A DNA stretch of 64,000 nt from Rhodoferax fermentans. Lineage in GTDB: Bacteria; Pseudomonadota; Gammaproteobacteria; Burkholderiales; Burkholderiaceae_C. The stretch is taken from NCBI RefSeq assembly GCF_002017865.1, contig NZ_MTJN01000002.1, positions 682,001 to 746,000 of the forward strand, read 5' to 3'. How positions within the stretch are numbered: the stretch's first letter is position 1; each line of letters begins with the position of its first letter. Made by a program: the position numbers and the translations under genes. The notes below the pieces were generated by a model. That model searched no databases. It saw only the letters and a program-made list of their open reading frames with translations, and had not been told where the DNA came from. This document shows positions 18,335 through 26,816 of this stretch, piece after piece.

Positions 18335-18853
18335 CTACTTCACCCGTCGCCGCACCGCCTGCAGGATGCCTCGCAAAATGTCCACAGGCTCGGGCGGGCA
18401 GCCCGGCACCATCACATCGACCGGGATCACCTTGTCAACCCGGCCACAGGTGGCGTAACTCTCACCAAAAATACCGCCGTTGCAGGCGCAGTCACCCACG
18501 GCCACCACCAGCTTGGGCTCGGGCGTGGCCTCATAGGTGCGTTTTAAAGCCATCTCCATGTTGCGCGACACCGGGCCGGTGACCAGCAGCAGGTCGGCGT
18601 GGCGCGGACTGGCCACAAACCGGATACCCAAGCCACCGATGTTGTAGTAGGGGTTGCCCAGCGCATTGATCTCCATCTCGCAGCCGTTGCAGGAGCCCGC
18701 ATCCACCTCGCGGATGGCCAGAGCATCACCCAAAATAGATAGCAACTCGGCCTGAATACGCGAGGCCTCCGCCTGGTTATCTTCACCAATGTCAGGCGCA
18801 GCTTCGGTGGCAATACCCACGTTGGCAATCTGACGGACAACTTTCCAGATCAT
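18335..18853 (-). CDS. Ehr/Hyf-like complex small subunit (NuoB/HyfI family)
   Basis: 172 residues. The four ligands for the proximal [4Fe-4S] cluster are present: Cys55 and Cys58 (GSCNGCEMEI), Cys122 (VGDCACNGG) and Cys152 (PGCPPEP). The CxxC arrangement and GDCACNGG motif are those of group 4 hydrogenase small subunits (HycG/HyfI) rather than the adjacent Cys-Cys of complex I NuoB. Last gene of the six-gene operon, 10 bp after the large subunit. In a working complex it would pass electrons to or from the site at the large-subunit interface. Confidence 0.9.
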   Translation of the reverse strand: MIWKVVRQIANVGIATEAAPDIGEDNQAEASRIQAELLSILGDALAIREVDAGSCNGCEMEINALGNPYYNIGGLGIRFVASPRHADLLLVTGPVSRNMEMALKRTYEATPEPKLVVAVGDCACNGGIFGESYATCGRVDKVIPVDVMVPGCPPEPVDILRGILQAVRRRVK

Positions 18854-18863
18854 GGCATGTGCC

Positions 18864-20441
18864 TCATAGGTCTTGCCCTGAGTAACTAAGGTTGAAGGAC
18901 TTGTTGATGAGCGGAAAGTCGGCCACGATGTCTTTCAGAATGGCGTGCTCGAGCACTGGCCAGTTTTGCCAGGACGGGTCGTGCAGGTGGCAGCGGCTGA
19001 TGCGATGGCCCACATCGGCGCCCTCAAGTTCAAGCGCCACCACAATCTCGCCGCGCCAGCCTTCGACCCAGCCCAGACCGCGCGCGGCTTGCTGGGGCAA
19101 GGCCACATCCACACAAACTGGGCCCTCGGGCATTTCACGCAGCAAACGCTCAACCAGTCGGATCGACTCCAACACTTCCTGAAAACGCACCAGGGCGCGC
19201 GCGCCCACGTCGCCCCGTGTGTGGCCAGCCATCACCACACGCAACTGGTCATAGGGCTCAAACGGGTGGTCACAACGCAGGTCCCAGGCCTGGGCGCTGG
19301 CACGACCGGCCAAACCCGTCAGTCCCAGCTGCGCCGCCAGTTCGGGGCGCACCCGCCCGGTGTTGATGAAGCGGTCTTGCAGCCCGGCGTGGGCCTCAAA
19401 CACGTCATACAGCTTTTTCACATCGGTCAGGACCGCGTCACAACAGCTCAGCAGCTGGGTCAACCCCGCTGCGTTGATGTCCGCTTGGACCCCACCGGGC
19501 ACGATGCTGTCCATCATGAGCCGGTGGCCAAAAGTTACTTTGCAGGCGCGCAACCAGTCCTCGCGCAAGCGCGAGAACTGCGCCAGCGCAAAAGCAAAAG
19601 CCACGTCATTGCCCAGCGCGCCCAGATCCCCCAGGTGGTTGGCAACCCGTTCACACTCTAGCAGCAGGGCACGTAACCAGGCGGCACGTGGCGTGACTTG
19701 GGTGCGGCAGATCGATTCGAGCGCCATGCAGTAGGCCCAGGCATAAGCCACGGTGCTGTCACCCGAGACCCGGCCCGCCAGCCGGTAGGCCTGCAGCACC
19801 GGCAGCTGGGTCATGCGCTGCTCAATGCCTTTGTGGGTGTAGCCCAGGCGCTGTTCCAAGCGCAGCACCTTTTCACCCACCACCGAGAAGCGGAAGTGAC
19901 CCGGCTCGATGATGCCCGCGTGCACCGGACCCACAGCAATCTCGTGCACACCATCACCTTCCACCCGCACAAACGGGTAATCCTTCAGGGCACCCGGCGC
20001 TAGTGGCGGCAGATGCACCGGGTCTTGTAACAGCGGGTGGTGGTCAAACGCCCAGGCGCCGTGGTTGAGCCAGGGCCGCTGGTCCGCTGCACCTTCCGCG
20101 TGAACACCCGACAGATCGGCGGCGGCACGCTGCATGCGTGAGGCCGCTGGGAACAGCGCCGACAGGTCCGGATAACACCCATCGGTGCCCAGCGTCAGTT
20201 CCAGCCAAAACAGGCCTTCCAGCGTGACATAAGCCACAAATATGGCTCTAGCCCTTTTATCACTTGGGCTAACAGCTTCTGAAAAAGTAGCACCAGAAGC
20301 CCACAGCGCCACCAGTCGGCCACCGTGCTCACGCACCGCGCTGGCGGCTGTGACCCACTGCGCCGACGTGACCTGGCCAAACCACACCGGCACCGGTGCG
20401 GGCAAGGCGGCAAATTCAACATCCAGACCCGGGATCTTCAC
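18864..20441 (-). CDS. Ehr-type large subunit (HycE/HyfG-like) lacking Ni-Fe ligands
   Basis: 525 residues from a GTG at 20441, with GGAGG at the end of the preceding gene. Residues about 1-170 are NuoC-like; the rest is NuoD/HycE-like (LRLEQRLGYTHKGIEQRM, LLLECERVANHLGDLG, DSIVPGG). Hydrogenases need CxxC at two places. Here the first is replaced by GRVSGDSTVAYAWAY (about residues 218-232), and the C-terminal one by FNLSYSGQDL. No CxxC pair occurs anywhere in the protein. It cannot hold a [NiFe] centre and is therefore an energy-converting hydrogenase-related (Ehr) large subunit, an intermediate type between hydrogenase and complex I. A mini-repeat copy encodes about residues 51-69. Confidence 0.9.
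   Translation of the reverse strand: MKIPGLDVEFAALPAPVPVWFGQVTSAQWVTAASAVREHGGRLVALWASGATFSEAVSPSDKRARAIFVAYVTLEGLFWLELTLGTDGCYPDLSALFPAASRMQRAAADLSGVHAEGAADQRPWLNHGAWAFDHHPLLQDPVHLPPLAPGALKDYPFVRVEGDGVHEIAVGPVHAGIIEPGHFRFSVVGEKVLRLEQRLGYTHKGIEQRMTQLPVLQAYRLAGRVSGDSTVAYAWAYCMALESICRTQVTPRAAWLRALLLECERVANHLGDLGALGNDVAFAFALAQFSRLREDWLRACKVTFGHRLMMDSIVPGGVQADINAAGLTQLLSCCDAVLTDVKKLYDVFEAHAGLQDRFINTGRVRPELAAQLGLTGLAGRASAQAWDLRCDHPFEPYDQLRVVMAGHTRGDVGARALVRFQEVLESIRLVERLLREMPEGPVCVDVALPQQAARGLGWVEGWRGEIVVALELEGADVGHRISRCHLHDPSWQNWPVLEHAILKDIVADFPLINKSFNLSYSGQDL
20235..20292 (-). repeat. Dispersed mini-repeat, copy 2 (in Ehr large-subunit gene)
   Basis: Read on the minus strand it has AAGCTGTTAGCCCAAG, then AAAAGGGCTAGAGCCA; TAGCCC and GGGCTA form a perfect 6-bp stem. 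It is in sense and open in the gene frame, encoding TFSEAVSPSDKRARAIFV in the NuoC-like part. Confidence 0.6.
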
Positions 20442-20445
20442 GGCG

Positions 20446-21900
20446 TTAACCTCCCATCATGCGTGCGGCGGCCACATACCAGCCGTTGAGGTAAGGCGGG
20501 ATGTACAGGCCTAACACCAGGCCCAGGCCCAGGTGCACAAACACCGGCACCAGCGCGGGCGGGTGGGCCAGCCGTTTCAGGCTGGTGTCGCCAAACACCA
20601 TCGGCAGCACCCGGATCAGCATCGAGGCAAAGGCCACGCCCAGCGCCAAGAACAGGAACGGTGTGGCCCAGGGCTGCTCGCGCATGGCGGTGGTCAAAAT
20701 CAGAAACTCGCTGGCAAACACCCCAAATGGCGGCATGCCCAAAATCGCCATCACCCCCAGCATCAGGCCCCAGCCCACCGTCGGGTTGACCTTGATCAGG
20801 CCGCGGATCTCGCTCATGGTCTGGGTGCCCGCCTTTTGCGTGGCGTGGCCCACGGTGAAAAAGATCGCGGACTTCACGAGCGAATGCACCGTCATGTGCA
20901 GCAGCCCGGCAAAGCTCGCAATCGGCCCACCCATGCCAAAAGCAAAGGTGATCAGGCCCATGTGTTCGATGCTCGAGTACGAAAACATGCGCTTGACGTC
21001 TTTCTGGCGCGAGATAAAAAACGCCGCCACCACCACCGACAACAGGCCAAACCCCATCATCAGCTGGCCCGCCATCTGGGTGCCCAAGGCGCCGTCGGTC
21101 AGCACCTTGCAGCGCAGTACCGCGTACATCGCCACATTGAGCAGCAGGCCAGAGAGCACCGCCGACACCGGCGTCGGGCCCTCGGCATGCGCGTCGGGCA
21201 GCCAGCTGTGCAAGGGCACCAGACCAATCTTGGTTCCGTACCCAATCAGCAGGAAAACAAAGGCCAGCGACATGATGGTCGGGTCCAGCTGGCCTTTGAT
21301 GTCCGAGAGGTTGGTCCACAACAGCGTGGCGTGTTCCGAGCCCAGCACCTTGTCAGCCGCCATGTAGACCAGGATCGTGCCAAACAGCGCCTGCGCAATA
21401 CCCACGCCACACAAGATGAAGTACTTCCAAGCCGCCTCCAGGCTGGCCGGGGTACGGTAGACGCTGACCAGCAGCACCGTGGTGAGTGTGGCCGCCTCCA
21501 TCGCCACCCAGATGATGCCCAGATTGTTGGTGGTCAGGCCCAGCAGCATGGTGAAACCAAACAGCTGGTACATGCTGTGGTACAGGCGCATGCGTTTGGG
21601 CGTCATCTTGCCGTGGTCTTGCTCGACGCGCATGTAGGGGCGCGAAAAAATCGCGGTGGTCAGGCTGACAAAAGCGGTCAGGGTCACCAAAAACACGTTG
21701 AGTGGGTCGATATAAAACTGTTTGGCCCAGAGAAACTGCGGCCCGCCCTCAATCACCTCGTAGGTCATGACACAGCAGGCCAGAAAGGTCCACAGACTGA
21801 AACCCACATTGACATCCCGCGCACGCGGCTGGTGCCCCACCAGCGCCAGCACCAGGCCACCCAGCAACGGAATCCCCAGAACAAAACTCAAGGCGTGCAT
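20446..21900 (-). CDS. hyfF: Ehr/Hyf-like complex antiporter-type membrane subunit (HyfF/NuoN-like)
   Basis: 484 residues with about 14 membrane helices. It belongs to the Mrp/NuoLMN proton-translocating family. The key charged residues are present: Glu in WVAMEAATLTTVLLV, Lys in YGTKIGLVPLHSWLPDAHAE and Lys in HSLVKSAIFF, so a proton channel is likely functional. Closest in style to HyfF/HycQ rather than to complex I NuoN. It is 5 bp upstream of the large-subunit gene and 7 bp after hyfE. Confidence 0.9.
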   Translation of the reverse strand: MHALSFVLGIPLLGGLVLALVGHQPRARDVNVGFSLWTFLACCVMTYEVIEGGPQFLWAKQFYIDPLNVFLVTLTAFVSLTTAIFSRPYMRVEQDHGKMTPKRMRLYHSMYQLFGFTMLLGLTTNNLGIIWVAMEAATLTTVLLVSVYRTPASLEAAWKYFILCGVGIAQALFGTILVYMAADKVLGSEHATLLWTNLSDIKGQLDPTIMSLAFVFLLIGYGTKIGLVPLHSWLPDAHAEGPTPVSAVLSGLLLNVAMYAVLRCKVLTDGALGTQMAGQLMMGFGLLSVVVAAFFISRQKDVKRMFSYSSIEHMGLITFAFGMGGPIASFAGLLHMTVHSLVKSAIFFTVGHATQKAGTQTMSEIRGLIKVNPTVGWGLMLGVMAILGMPPFGVFASEFLILTTAMREQPWATPFLFLALGVAFASMLIRVLPMVFGDTSLKRLAHPPALVPVFVHLGLGLVLGLYIPPYLNGWYVAAARMMGG

Positions 21901-21907
21901 GTCAGGC

Positions 21908-22567
21908 TCACTCTTCCTTGAGGTTTTCGAGCTTGCGGATGTCCAGGCTGTCGAACTTCTCGCGGATCTGGAACATGAACACCCCCAGGATCAGCACACC
22001 CACCAGCACATCCAGGGCAATGCCAAATTCCACAATCATCGGCATGCCGCTGGTGACGGTGGTGGCGGCAAACAACAGGCCGTTTTCCATCGACAAAAAG
22101 CCGATCACCTGCGGGATCGCTTTAGAGCGGGTGATCATCATCATGAAGGACAACATCACACAGGCCAGCGCAATGCCCAGCGCCCCGCCCGCCAGCGAGT
22201 CCGACAGGCGCGAGATCGGCAGCGCCAGACTGAAGGCAAAAATCACCAGCCCGATGCCCACCAGCATGGTGGTCGGGATGTTGATCAGCGTTTCCACATC
22301 CCAGCGCACATTGAGCTTGCGGATGACACGGTGCAGCATCCACGGAATAAACACCACCTTGAGCACCAGTGTGAGCAGGCCGGAGATGTACAGATCGGGT
22401 TGCTGCGTGACATAACCCAGCAAGAAGGACGCCGCCACCAACGCCACACCCTGGATCATGAACAGGTTGATCAGCGACACAATGCGCCGCTGGGCGATCA
22501 TCGCAAACGACAGCAACAAAATCAGCGTCGCCAACAGATTGATCAGCTGGGGCACAAACTTGATCAT
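21908..22567 (-). CDS. hyfE: Hydrogenase-4 component E-like membrane subunit
   Basis: 219 residues with about seven hydrophobic segments. The C-terminal half is NuoK-like (GFLSMENGLLFAATTVTSG, Glu in a membrane helix). This family (HyfE/HycP) is found in hydrogenase-4-type and Ehr complexes, not in complex I. Start overlaps the stop of the upstream NuoH-like gene (ATGA at 22564-22567), a sign of coupled translation and fixed stoichiometry. Confidence 0.9.
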   Translation of the reverse strand: MIKFVPQLINLLATLILLLSFAMIAQRRIVSLINLFMIQGVALVAASFLLGYVTQQPDLYISGLLTLVLKVVFIPWMLHRVIRKLNVRWDVETLINIPTTMLVGIGLVIFAFSLALPISRLSDSLAGGALGIALACVMLSFMMMITRSKAIPQVIGFLSMENGLLFAATTVTSGMPMIVEFGIALDVLVGVLILGVFMFQIREKFDSLDIRKLENLKEE

Positions 22568-23514
22568 TTGCCCCCCAGCAACACGTTGACCAGCAGGCCG
22601 ATCACAGCCATCAGGAAGGCGGTGCCCAGAAACTCCGGCACCCGGAAGATGCGCATCTTGGCACTCGCGGTCTCAATCATGGCCATCAACATACCGCCCA
22701 CCGCCAGTTTGAACACCAGCACCGGCAAAGCCAGCAGCAGGGCCAGCGGCGCGTTGGCCTCGGCCACACCCCAGGGGAAAAACAGCGCCAGCCCAATACA
22801 CGAGTAGGCAAACAGTTTGAGGCTGGCAGCCCACTCCAGCAGCGCCAGGTGGCGTGCCGAGTACTCCAGGATCATCGCCTCATGGATCATGGTGAGTTCA
22901 AGGTGGGTGTCGGGGTTGTCCACCGGCACCCGGGCGTTTTCTGCCAGCGACACCATGGTGAACGCCACCCCGGCAAGTAACAGGCTCGGGTAGATCGCCA
23001 ACTCCCGGTGCGCGAGTGTTTCGACAATGGTGGTCAGCGAGGTCGAGCCGGTGATCATCGAGGCACAAAACAGCACCATCAGCAAAGCCGGCTCGGCCAG
23101 AAAACCGACCAGCATTTCGCGACGCGCACCGAGTGTGCCAAAGGCAGTGCCGACATCCATGGCCGCCAGAGAGATGAACACCCGCGCCAGCGCAAACAGG
23201 CCCACCAGCGCAATCGCGTCGGCCGCCGGTGACAGCGGCAAGTCGGTGGACAGCGTCGGGATGATGGCGCTGGCCAGCAACATACAACCAAACACCACAT
23301 AGGGTGCAAATCGGTACAGCGGCGAGGCGTGTTCGGCCATCAGCGACTCTTTGTTGAAGAGTTTGTGCAGGTTCATGTAGGGCTGCAGCAGGCTTGGTGC
23401 CGACTTGTTCTGCAACCAGTGGCGCCACTGGTTGATCCAGCCGGTGAGCAAGGGCGCCAGCAACAAGGCGACCACCAGGGCCAGCAACTGTGAGAAAGCG
23501 CCGAGTGCACTCAT
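22564..23514 (-). CDS. Ehr/Hyf-like complex NuoH-type membrane subunit (HyfC/HycD-like)
   Basis: 316 residues from the ATG at 23514, which overlaps the stop of the upstream gene (ATGA). About eight membrane helices. It is the linker subunit joining the peripheral arm to the proton channels. The conserved acidic loop is present (ENARVPVDNPDTHLELTMIHEAM), equivalent to the region of NuoH near the quinone site. An upstream in-frame extension is alanine/glycine-rich antisense-like sequence and was rejected. Confidence 0.9.
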   Translation of the reverse strand: MSALGAFSQLLALVVALLLAPLLTGWINQWRHWLQNKSAPSLLQPYMNLHKLFNKESLMAEHASPLYRFAPYVVFGCMLLASAIIPTLSTDLPLSPAADAIALVGLFALARVFISLAAMDVGTAFGTLGARREMLVGFLAEPALLMVLFCASMITGSTSLTTIVETLAHRELAIYPSLLLAGVAFTMVSLAENARVPVDNPDTHLELTMIHEAMILEYSARHLALLEWAASLKLFAYSCIGLALFFPWGVAEANAPLALLLALPVLVFKLAVGGMLMAMIETASAKMRIFRVPEFLGTAFLMAVIGLLVNVLLGGK

Positions 23515-25535
23515 CGTTTCACCACCAGCAAGACCACAATCAGGGTAACAAAGCTGTACATCAGGTACACCGCAATCCGTCCCTGCTGCAACACCCCCAC
23601 CAGCTTGGACACCCAGGCCACCGCCCGCGCCAGCGGCAGGTAGAGCGCATGCCACAGCGGGTCTTCGACCTTGACCTGGTAACTCGGCTGGGCATCAAAG
23701 GCAGTCGGCAGGTGCTTGGTGATGCGGAAAAACGGCTCAAAAATCTGCCGGATCGGCTGGCCAAACCCCTCGGCGCTGTCCTGCATACGGGCCGTCTGCC
23801 AGGGGTGGCCGCAGTCCCAGGGCGGCACCCGGCGCAGGCGGCCGTGGTAGAGGCGGCGCACCAGCACAAACGCAATACCAAAACTCAGCACCACACCCAG
23901 CAGGAAAATCACCGGCGCATAACTGGCCCGCTCCACATTCACCGGCACCAGCAGCCAGCTGTTGTTGTCCACCATCTGCGCCAGCCCGGCGCCCACCAGG
24001 CTACGTGTCACCGGGTCCATCAGCGCAATCACCTGGTTCGGAAACAGGCCCAGCAGCACACAACCGGCCACCAGCCACAACATGCCCAGTCGCTCCCAGC
24101 GCCCGGCGTCATGCGCCTGGGCCAGCTTGGCCTCACGCGGCTGGCCCAAAAACACCACCCCAAAATACTTGACCATGGTGAAGCCCGAGAGCGCCGCCAC
24201 CAGCGCAATCAGTGCCGCCATCACCGGCACCAGCATGTCCAGAAACGAGCCCGGCAGCCCGGTAGTGAACAAGAAACTTTGCAACAACAACCACTCGGCG
24301 ACAAACCCGCCAAACGGCGGCAAACCCGCGCAGGCCAGCACCCCCACCAAGGTCGGCCAAGCCACCCAAGGCATGTAACGCATCAGCCCACCCAGTTTGC
24401 CCAGGCTGCGCTCACCGGTGGCATGCAACACCGCGCCGGTGCTGCAAAACAGCAGGCCCTTGAAAAACGCATGGCTGAGCATGTGGTACAGCGCTGCAGT
24501 GAGCGCCAGCGCCGACAGCGCCTGCATGTGGTAGCTGGAAAACAGCAATGCCAGCCCGATACCGGCGGCCATCAGCCCAATGTTTTCAATGCTGGAATAA
24601 GCCAGCAGGCGCTTCATTTCAACCTGCACCGTGGAGAACACCACACCAAACAACGCGGTGGCCAACCCCAGGCCCATCAACAACACCCCCCACCACCAGA
24701 GCCGCGTTTGTAGCAGGTCAAATGACACCCGCAACACCCCATACAGCGCAATCTTGAGCATCACCCCACTCATCAGTGCGGACACCGGTGAGGGCGCTGC
24801 CGGGTGCGCCTCGGGCAGCCAGGCGTGTAAGGGCAATAACCCGGCCTTGGCGCCAAAACCGAACACCGCCAGACAGAAGGCCACCGAGGCCCAGAACGGG
24901 CTCAGGTGTTGGGCACGCATGTTGGCAAAAGTGTAGTCACCGGTGTTGGCCTGCAACACCCCAAAACACAGCAGGATACCCAGCGCGCCCACGTGCGCCA
25001 CCAGCATGTAGAGGTAGCCGGCGCTGCGGATTTCGGGGATGCGGTGGTTGGCCAGCACCAGGAAGAAGGAGGAAAACGCCATGGTTTCCCACATCACCAT
25101 GAACACATAGGCATCGTCAGCCAGCACCACCATCACCATGCTGGCCAGAAACACGTGGTATTCCAGGCACAACAACCCAGGCGGTGTGCCCTCCCCCTGG
25201 CGGAAATAACCCGCTGCAAAGGTCGACACCCCGGCCGACACGCCACCGATGAGCAACAGGAAAAAAGCTGAGAGGCTGTCCAGGCGGAAATGGAACGGCA
25301 ACTGCGGCAAGCCCAGCGGCAACACGACCGTCTCGGTACTGGCAAAGGCGGCACTCAGCGCCACCGCCATCAGGCCCACCGAGGCCACAGCGCCCAGCGG
25401 AAACAGCAGGGTCGAGACAATCCGAAAACGCCGCAGTGCCGCGATACCCGCCACACCGATCAACAACCAGACCACAACAACCAGCAACACCCAATCCAGA
25501 TGGATCCAAGTGGTGGCCGGGGCAAAACTGTTCAT
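23511..25535 (-). CDS. hyfB: Ehr/Hyf-like complex antiporter-type membrane subunit (HyfB/HycC-like, NuoL family)
   Basis: 674 residues, first gene of the six-gene operon. About 16 membrane helices; proton-channel charges are present in VMWETMAFSSFFLV, FGAKAGLLPLHAWLPEAHPA and LSHAFFKGLLF. The C-terminal part carries the soluble loop typical of HycC/HyfB (LRRVPPWDCGHPW). Together with HyfF it gives the complex two antiporter-like modules. The ATG at 25535 has no obvious ribosome site. The 132 bp gap to DUF3460 should hold the operon promoter. Confidence 0.9.
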   Translation of the reverse strand: MNSFAPATTWIHLDWVLLVVVVWLLIGVAGIAALRRFRIVSTLLFPLGAVASVGLMAVALSAAFASTETVVLPLGLPQLPFHFRLDSLSAFFLLLIGGVSAGVSTFAAGYFRQGEGTPPGLLCLEYHVFLASMVMVVLADDAYVFMVMWETMAFSSFFLVLANHRIPEIRSAGYLYMLVAHVGALGILLCFGVLQANTGDYTFANMRAQHLSPFWASVAFCLAVFGFGAKAGLLPLHAWLPEAHPAAPSPVSALMSGVMLKIALYGVLRVSFDLLQTRLWWWGVLLMGLGLATALFGVVFSTVQVEMKRLLAYSSIENIGLMAAGIGLALLFSSYHMQALSALALTAALYHMLSHAFFKGLLFCSTGAVLHATGERSLGKLGGLMRYMPWVAWPTLVGVLACAGLPPFGGFVAEWLLLQSFLFTTGLPGSFLDMLVPVMAALIALVAALSGFTMVKYFGVVFLGQPREAKLAQAHDAGRWERLGMLWLVAGCVLLGLFPNQVIALMDPVTRSLVGAGLAQMVDNNSWLLVPVNVERASYAPVIFLLGVVLSFGIAFVLVRRLYHGRLRRVPPWDCGHPWQTARMQDSAEGFGQPIRQIFEPFFRITKHLPTAFDAQPSYQVKVEDPLWHALYLPLARAVAWVSKLVGVLQQGRIAVYLMYSFVTLIVVLLVVKR

Positions 25536-25667
25536 GTAGCGGCAACAAATGTGAAGAGGGGGAGGCCTCGGATATTACACCCCCCCTTTTTGGGTGTTAG
25601 CCACCCGCAAGCTGGCGGGCGCACAATAGCCGCGCCGGGCTAAAATGCCGCAACGAGACCTCACACC

Positions 25668-25874
25668 ATGAACCTTTTCTACCGCCCCAAGTACGAATCC
25701 GAAATCACGCAGTTCCTCAAGGGGCTCAAGGCCAACAACCCGGCCATCGTGCAAGGCCAGCGCCAGGGCCGTAGCCTGTTGTGGGACAAGGCGGTGGACC
25801 GCGAGGCCGCCGCGCAGTTCCGTGAGGCCAGAGTGGCGCAACAGCCCTACGTTTACCAAAGCGCCGGTGAGTAA
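25668..25874 (+). CDS. DUF3460 family small protein
   Basis: 68 residues, soluble and Gln/Arg-rich, matching the small betaproteobacterial DUF3460 family by its start MNLFYRPKYESEITQFL and WDKAVDRE motif. No signal peptide, cysteines or known catalytic residues. It is on the same strand as scpA, with a mini-repeat copy between them. Function is unknown. Confidence 0.85.
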   Translation: MNLFYRPKYESEITQFLKGLKANNPAIVQGQRQGRSLLWDKAVDREAAAQFREARVAQQPYVYQSAGE

Positions 25875-25876
25875 CA

Positions 25877-25940
25877 GGCTTTTTGGCCTGTAGCCCTTAC
25901 ATATCAAGCGTCTTCAGCTATTTAATAAATAGCGATATAT
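25877..25940 (-). repeat. Dispersed mini-repeat, copy 3 (intergenic, DUF3460-scpA)
   Basis: Read on the minus strand: AAATAGCTGAAGACGCTTG, then ATGTAAGGGCTACAGGCCA. This is one of the least decayed copies and fills most of the 73 bp gap before scpA. Confidence 0.65.
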
Positions 25941-25947
25941 CCGCGCA

Positions 25948-26796
25948 ATGGTTGCATCGGCAGTGCCGGTCAGTTCAGCATCCGCCACCACCGCAGACAT
26001 GCCCACGGTGGTGGACCAGGTGGCGGTGGCGCGCCTGTATGGTGAGCCGCTGTTCTCCTTGCCGCAGAATCTCTACATCCCGCCCGATGCGCTGGAAGTG
26101 TTTCTGGAGGCCTTTGAGGGCCCGCTCGACCTGCTGCTCTACCTGATCCGGCGCCAGAACTTCAACATCCTCGACATCCCCATGGCTGGCCTGACGCGCC
26201 AGTACATGCTGTATGTCGATGAAATCCGCCAGCGCAACCTGGAGTTGGCCGCCGAGTACCTGCTGATGGCGGCCATGCTGATCGAGATCAAGTCACGCAT
26301 GTTGCTGCCGCCCAAACCGGTGGCGCAGGGCCAGGAGGCCGAAGACCCGCGCGCCGAGCTGGTGCGCCGCCTGCTCGAGTACGAGCAGATCAAGCTGGCC
26401 GCTGCCAACCTCAATGCGATACCGCAGTTCGGGCGCGACTTTGTAGTGGCGCAAGCCTATATCGAACGCTCCCTGCAGCCCCGTTTTGCCGACGTGAGTG
26501 TGCAGGAGCTGCAAGAGGCCTGGGCCGCCATCCTGCAACGCGCCCGGCTGGTGCAGCACCACAGAATCACACGCGAGGAACTGTCGGTGCGTGAACACAT
26601 GAGCCAGGTGCTCAAGCGCCTGCAAGGCCACCGTTTTGTTGAGTTTGAAGACCTGTTCAACCCCGACAAAGGCGCGCCGGTGCTGGTGGTGACCTTCATC
26701 GCCCTGCTCGAACTTGCCAAGGAAACCCTCATCGAAATCACCCAGGCCGAGGCCTTTGCGCCAATTTATGTGCGCCTGGCCTACACACCGACCTGA
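25948..26796 (+). CDS. scpA: Segregation and condensation protein A
   Basis: 282 residues, kleisin subunit of the SMC-ScpAB condensin. The N-terminal SMC-binding region has FEGPLDLLLYLIRRQNFNILDIP, and YLLMAAMLIEIKSRMLLP follows; the C-terminal winged helix is seen near the end (VVTFIALLELAKETLIEI). The N-terminal 35 residues before the conserved region are variable. ScpB and SMC genes are not in the window. nadB starts 20 bp downstream. Confidence 0.92.
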   Translation: MVASAVPVSSASATTADMPTVVDQVAVARLYGEPLFSLPQNLYIPPDALEVFLEAFEGPLDLLLYLIRRQNFNILDIPMAGLTRQYMLYVDEIRQRNLELAAEYLLMAAMLIEIKSRMLLPPKPVAQGQEAEDPRAELVRRLLEYEQIKLAAANLNAIPQFGRDFVVAQAYIERSLQPRFADVSVQELQEAWAAILQRARLVQHHRITREELSVREHMSQVLKRLQGHRFVEFEDLFNPDKGAPVLVVTFIALLELAKETLIEITQAEAFAPIYVRLAYTPT

Positions 26797-26816
26797 ACCC
26801 ACACCCTGTCCACACC

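Noticed and set aside
20533..21921. 462-codon plus-strand frame
   Set aside because: Exactly antisense to the hyfF-like gene; composition dominated by His, Gln and Arg with no recognisable domain.
23490..24713. 407-codon plus-strand frame
   Set aside because: Antisense to the hyfB-like gene and without any motif; a shadow of its conserved coding sequence.
18335..25535. True [NiFe] hydrogenase / formate hydrogenlyase
   Set aside because: Both nickel-binding CxxC pairs are missing from the large subunit, and no hyp maturation or formate dehydrogenase gene is present.
25577..25597. ACACCC...GGGTGT inverted repeat between hyfB and DUF3460
   Set aside because: Only 6 bp arms with a C/T homopolymer loop; it could be an operator, but low-complexity sequence explains it as well.
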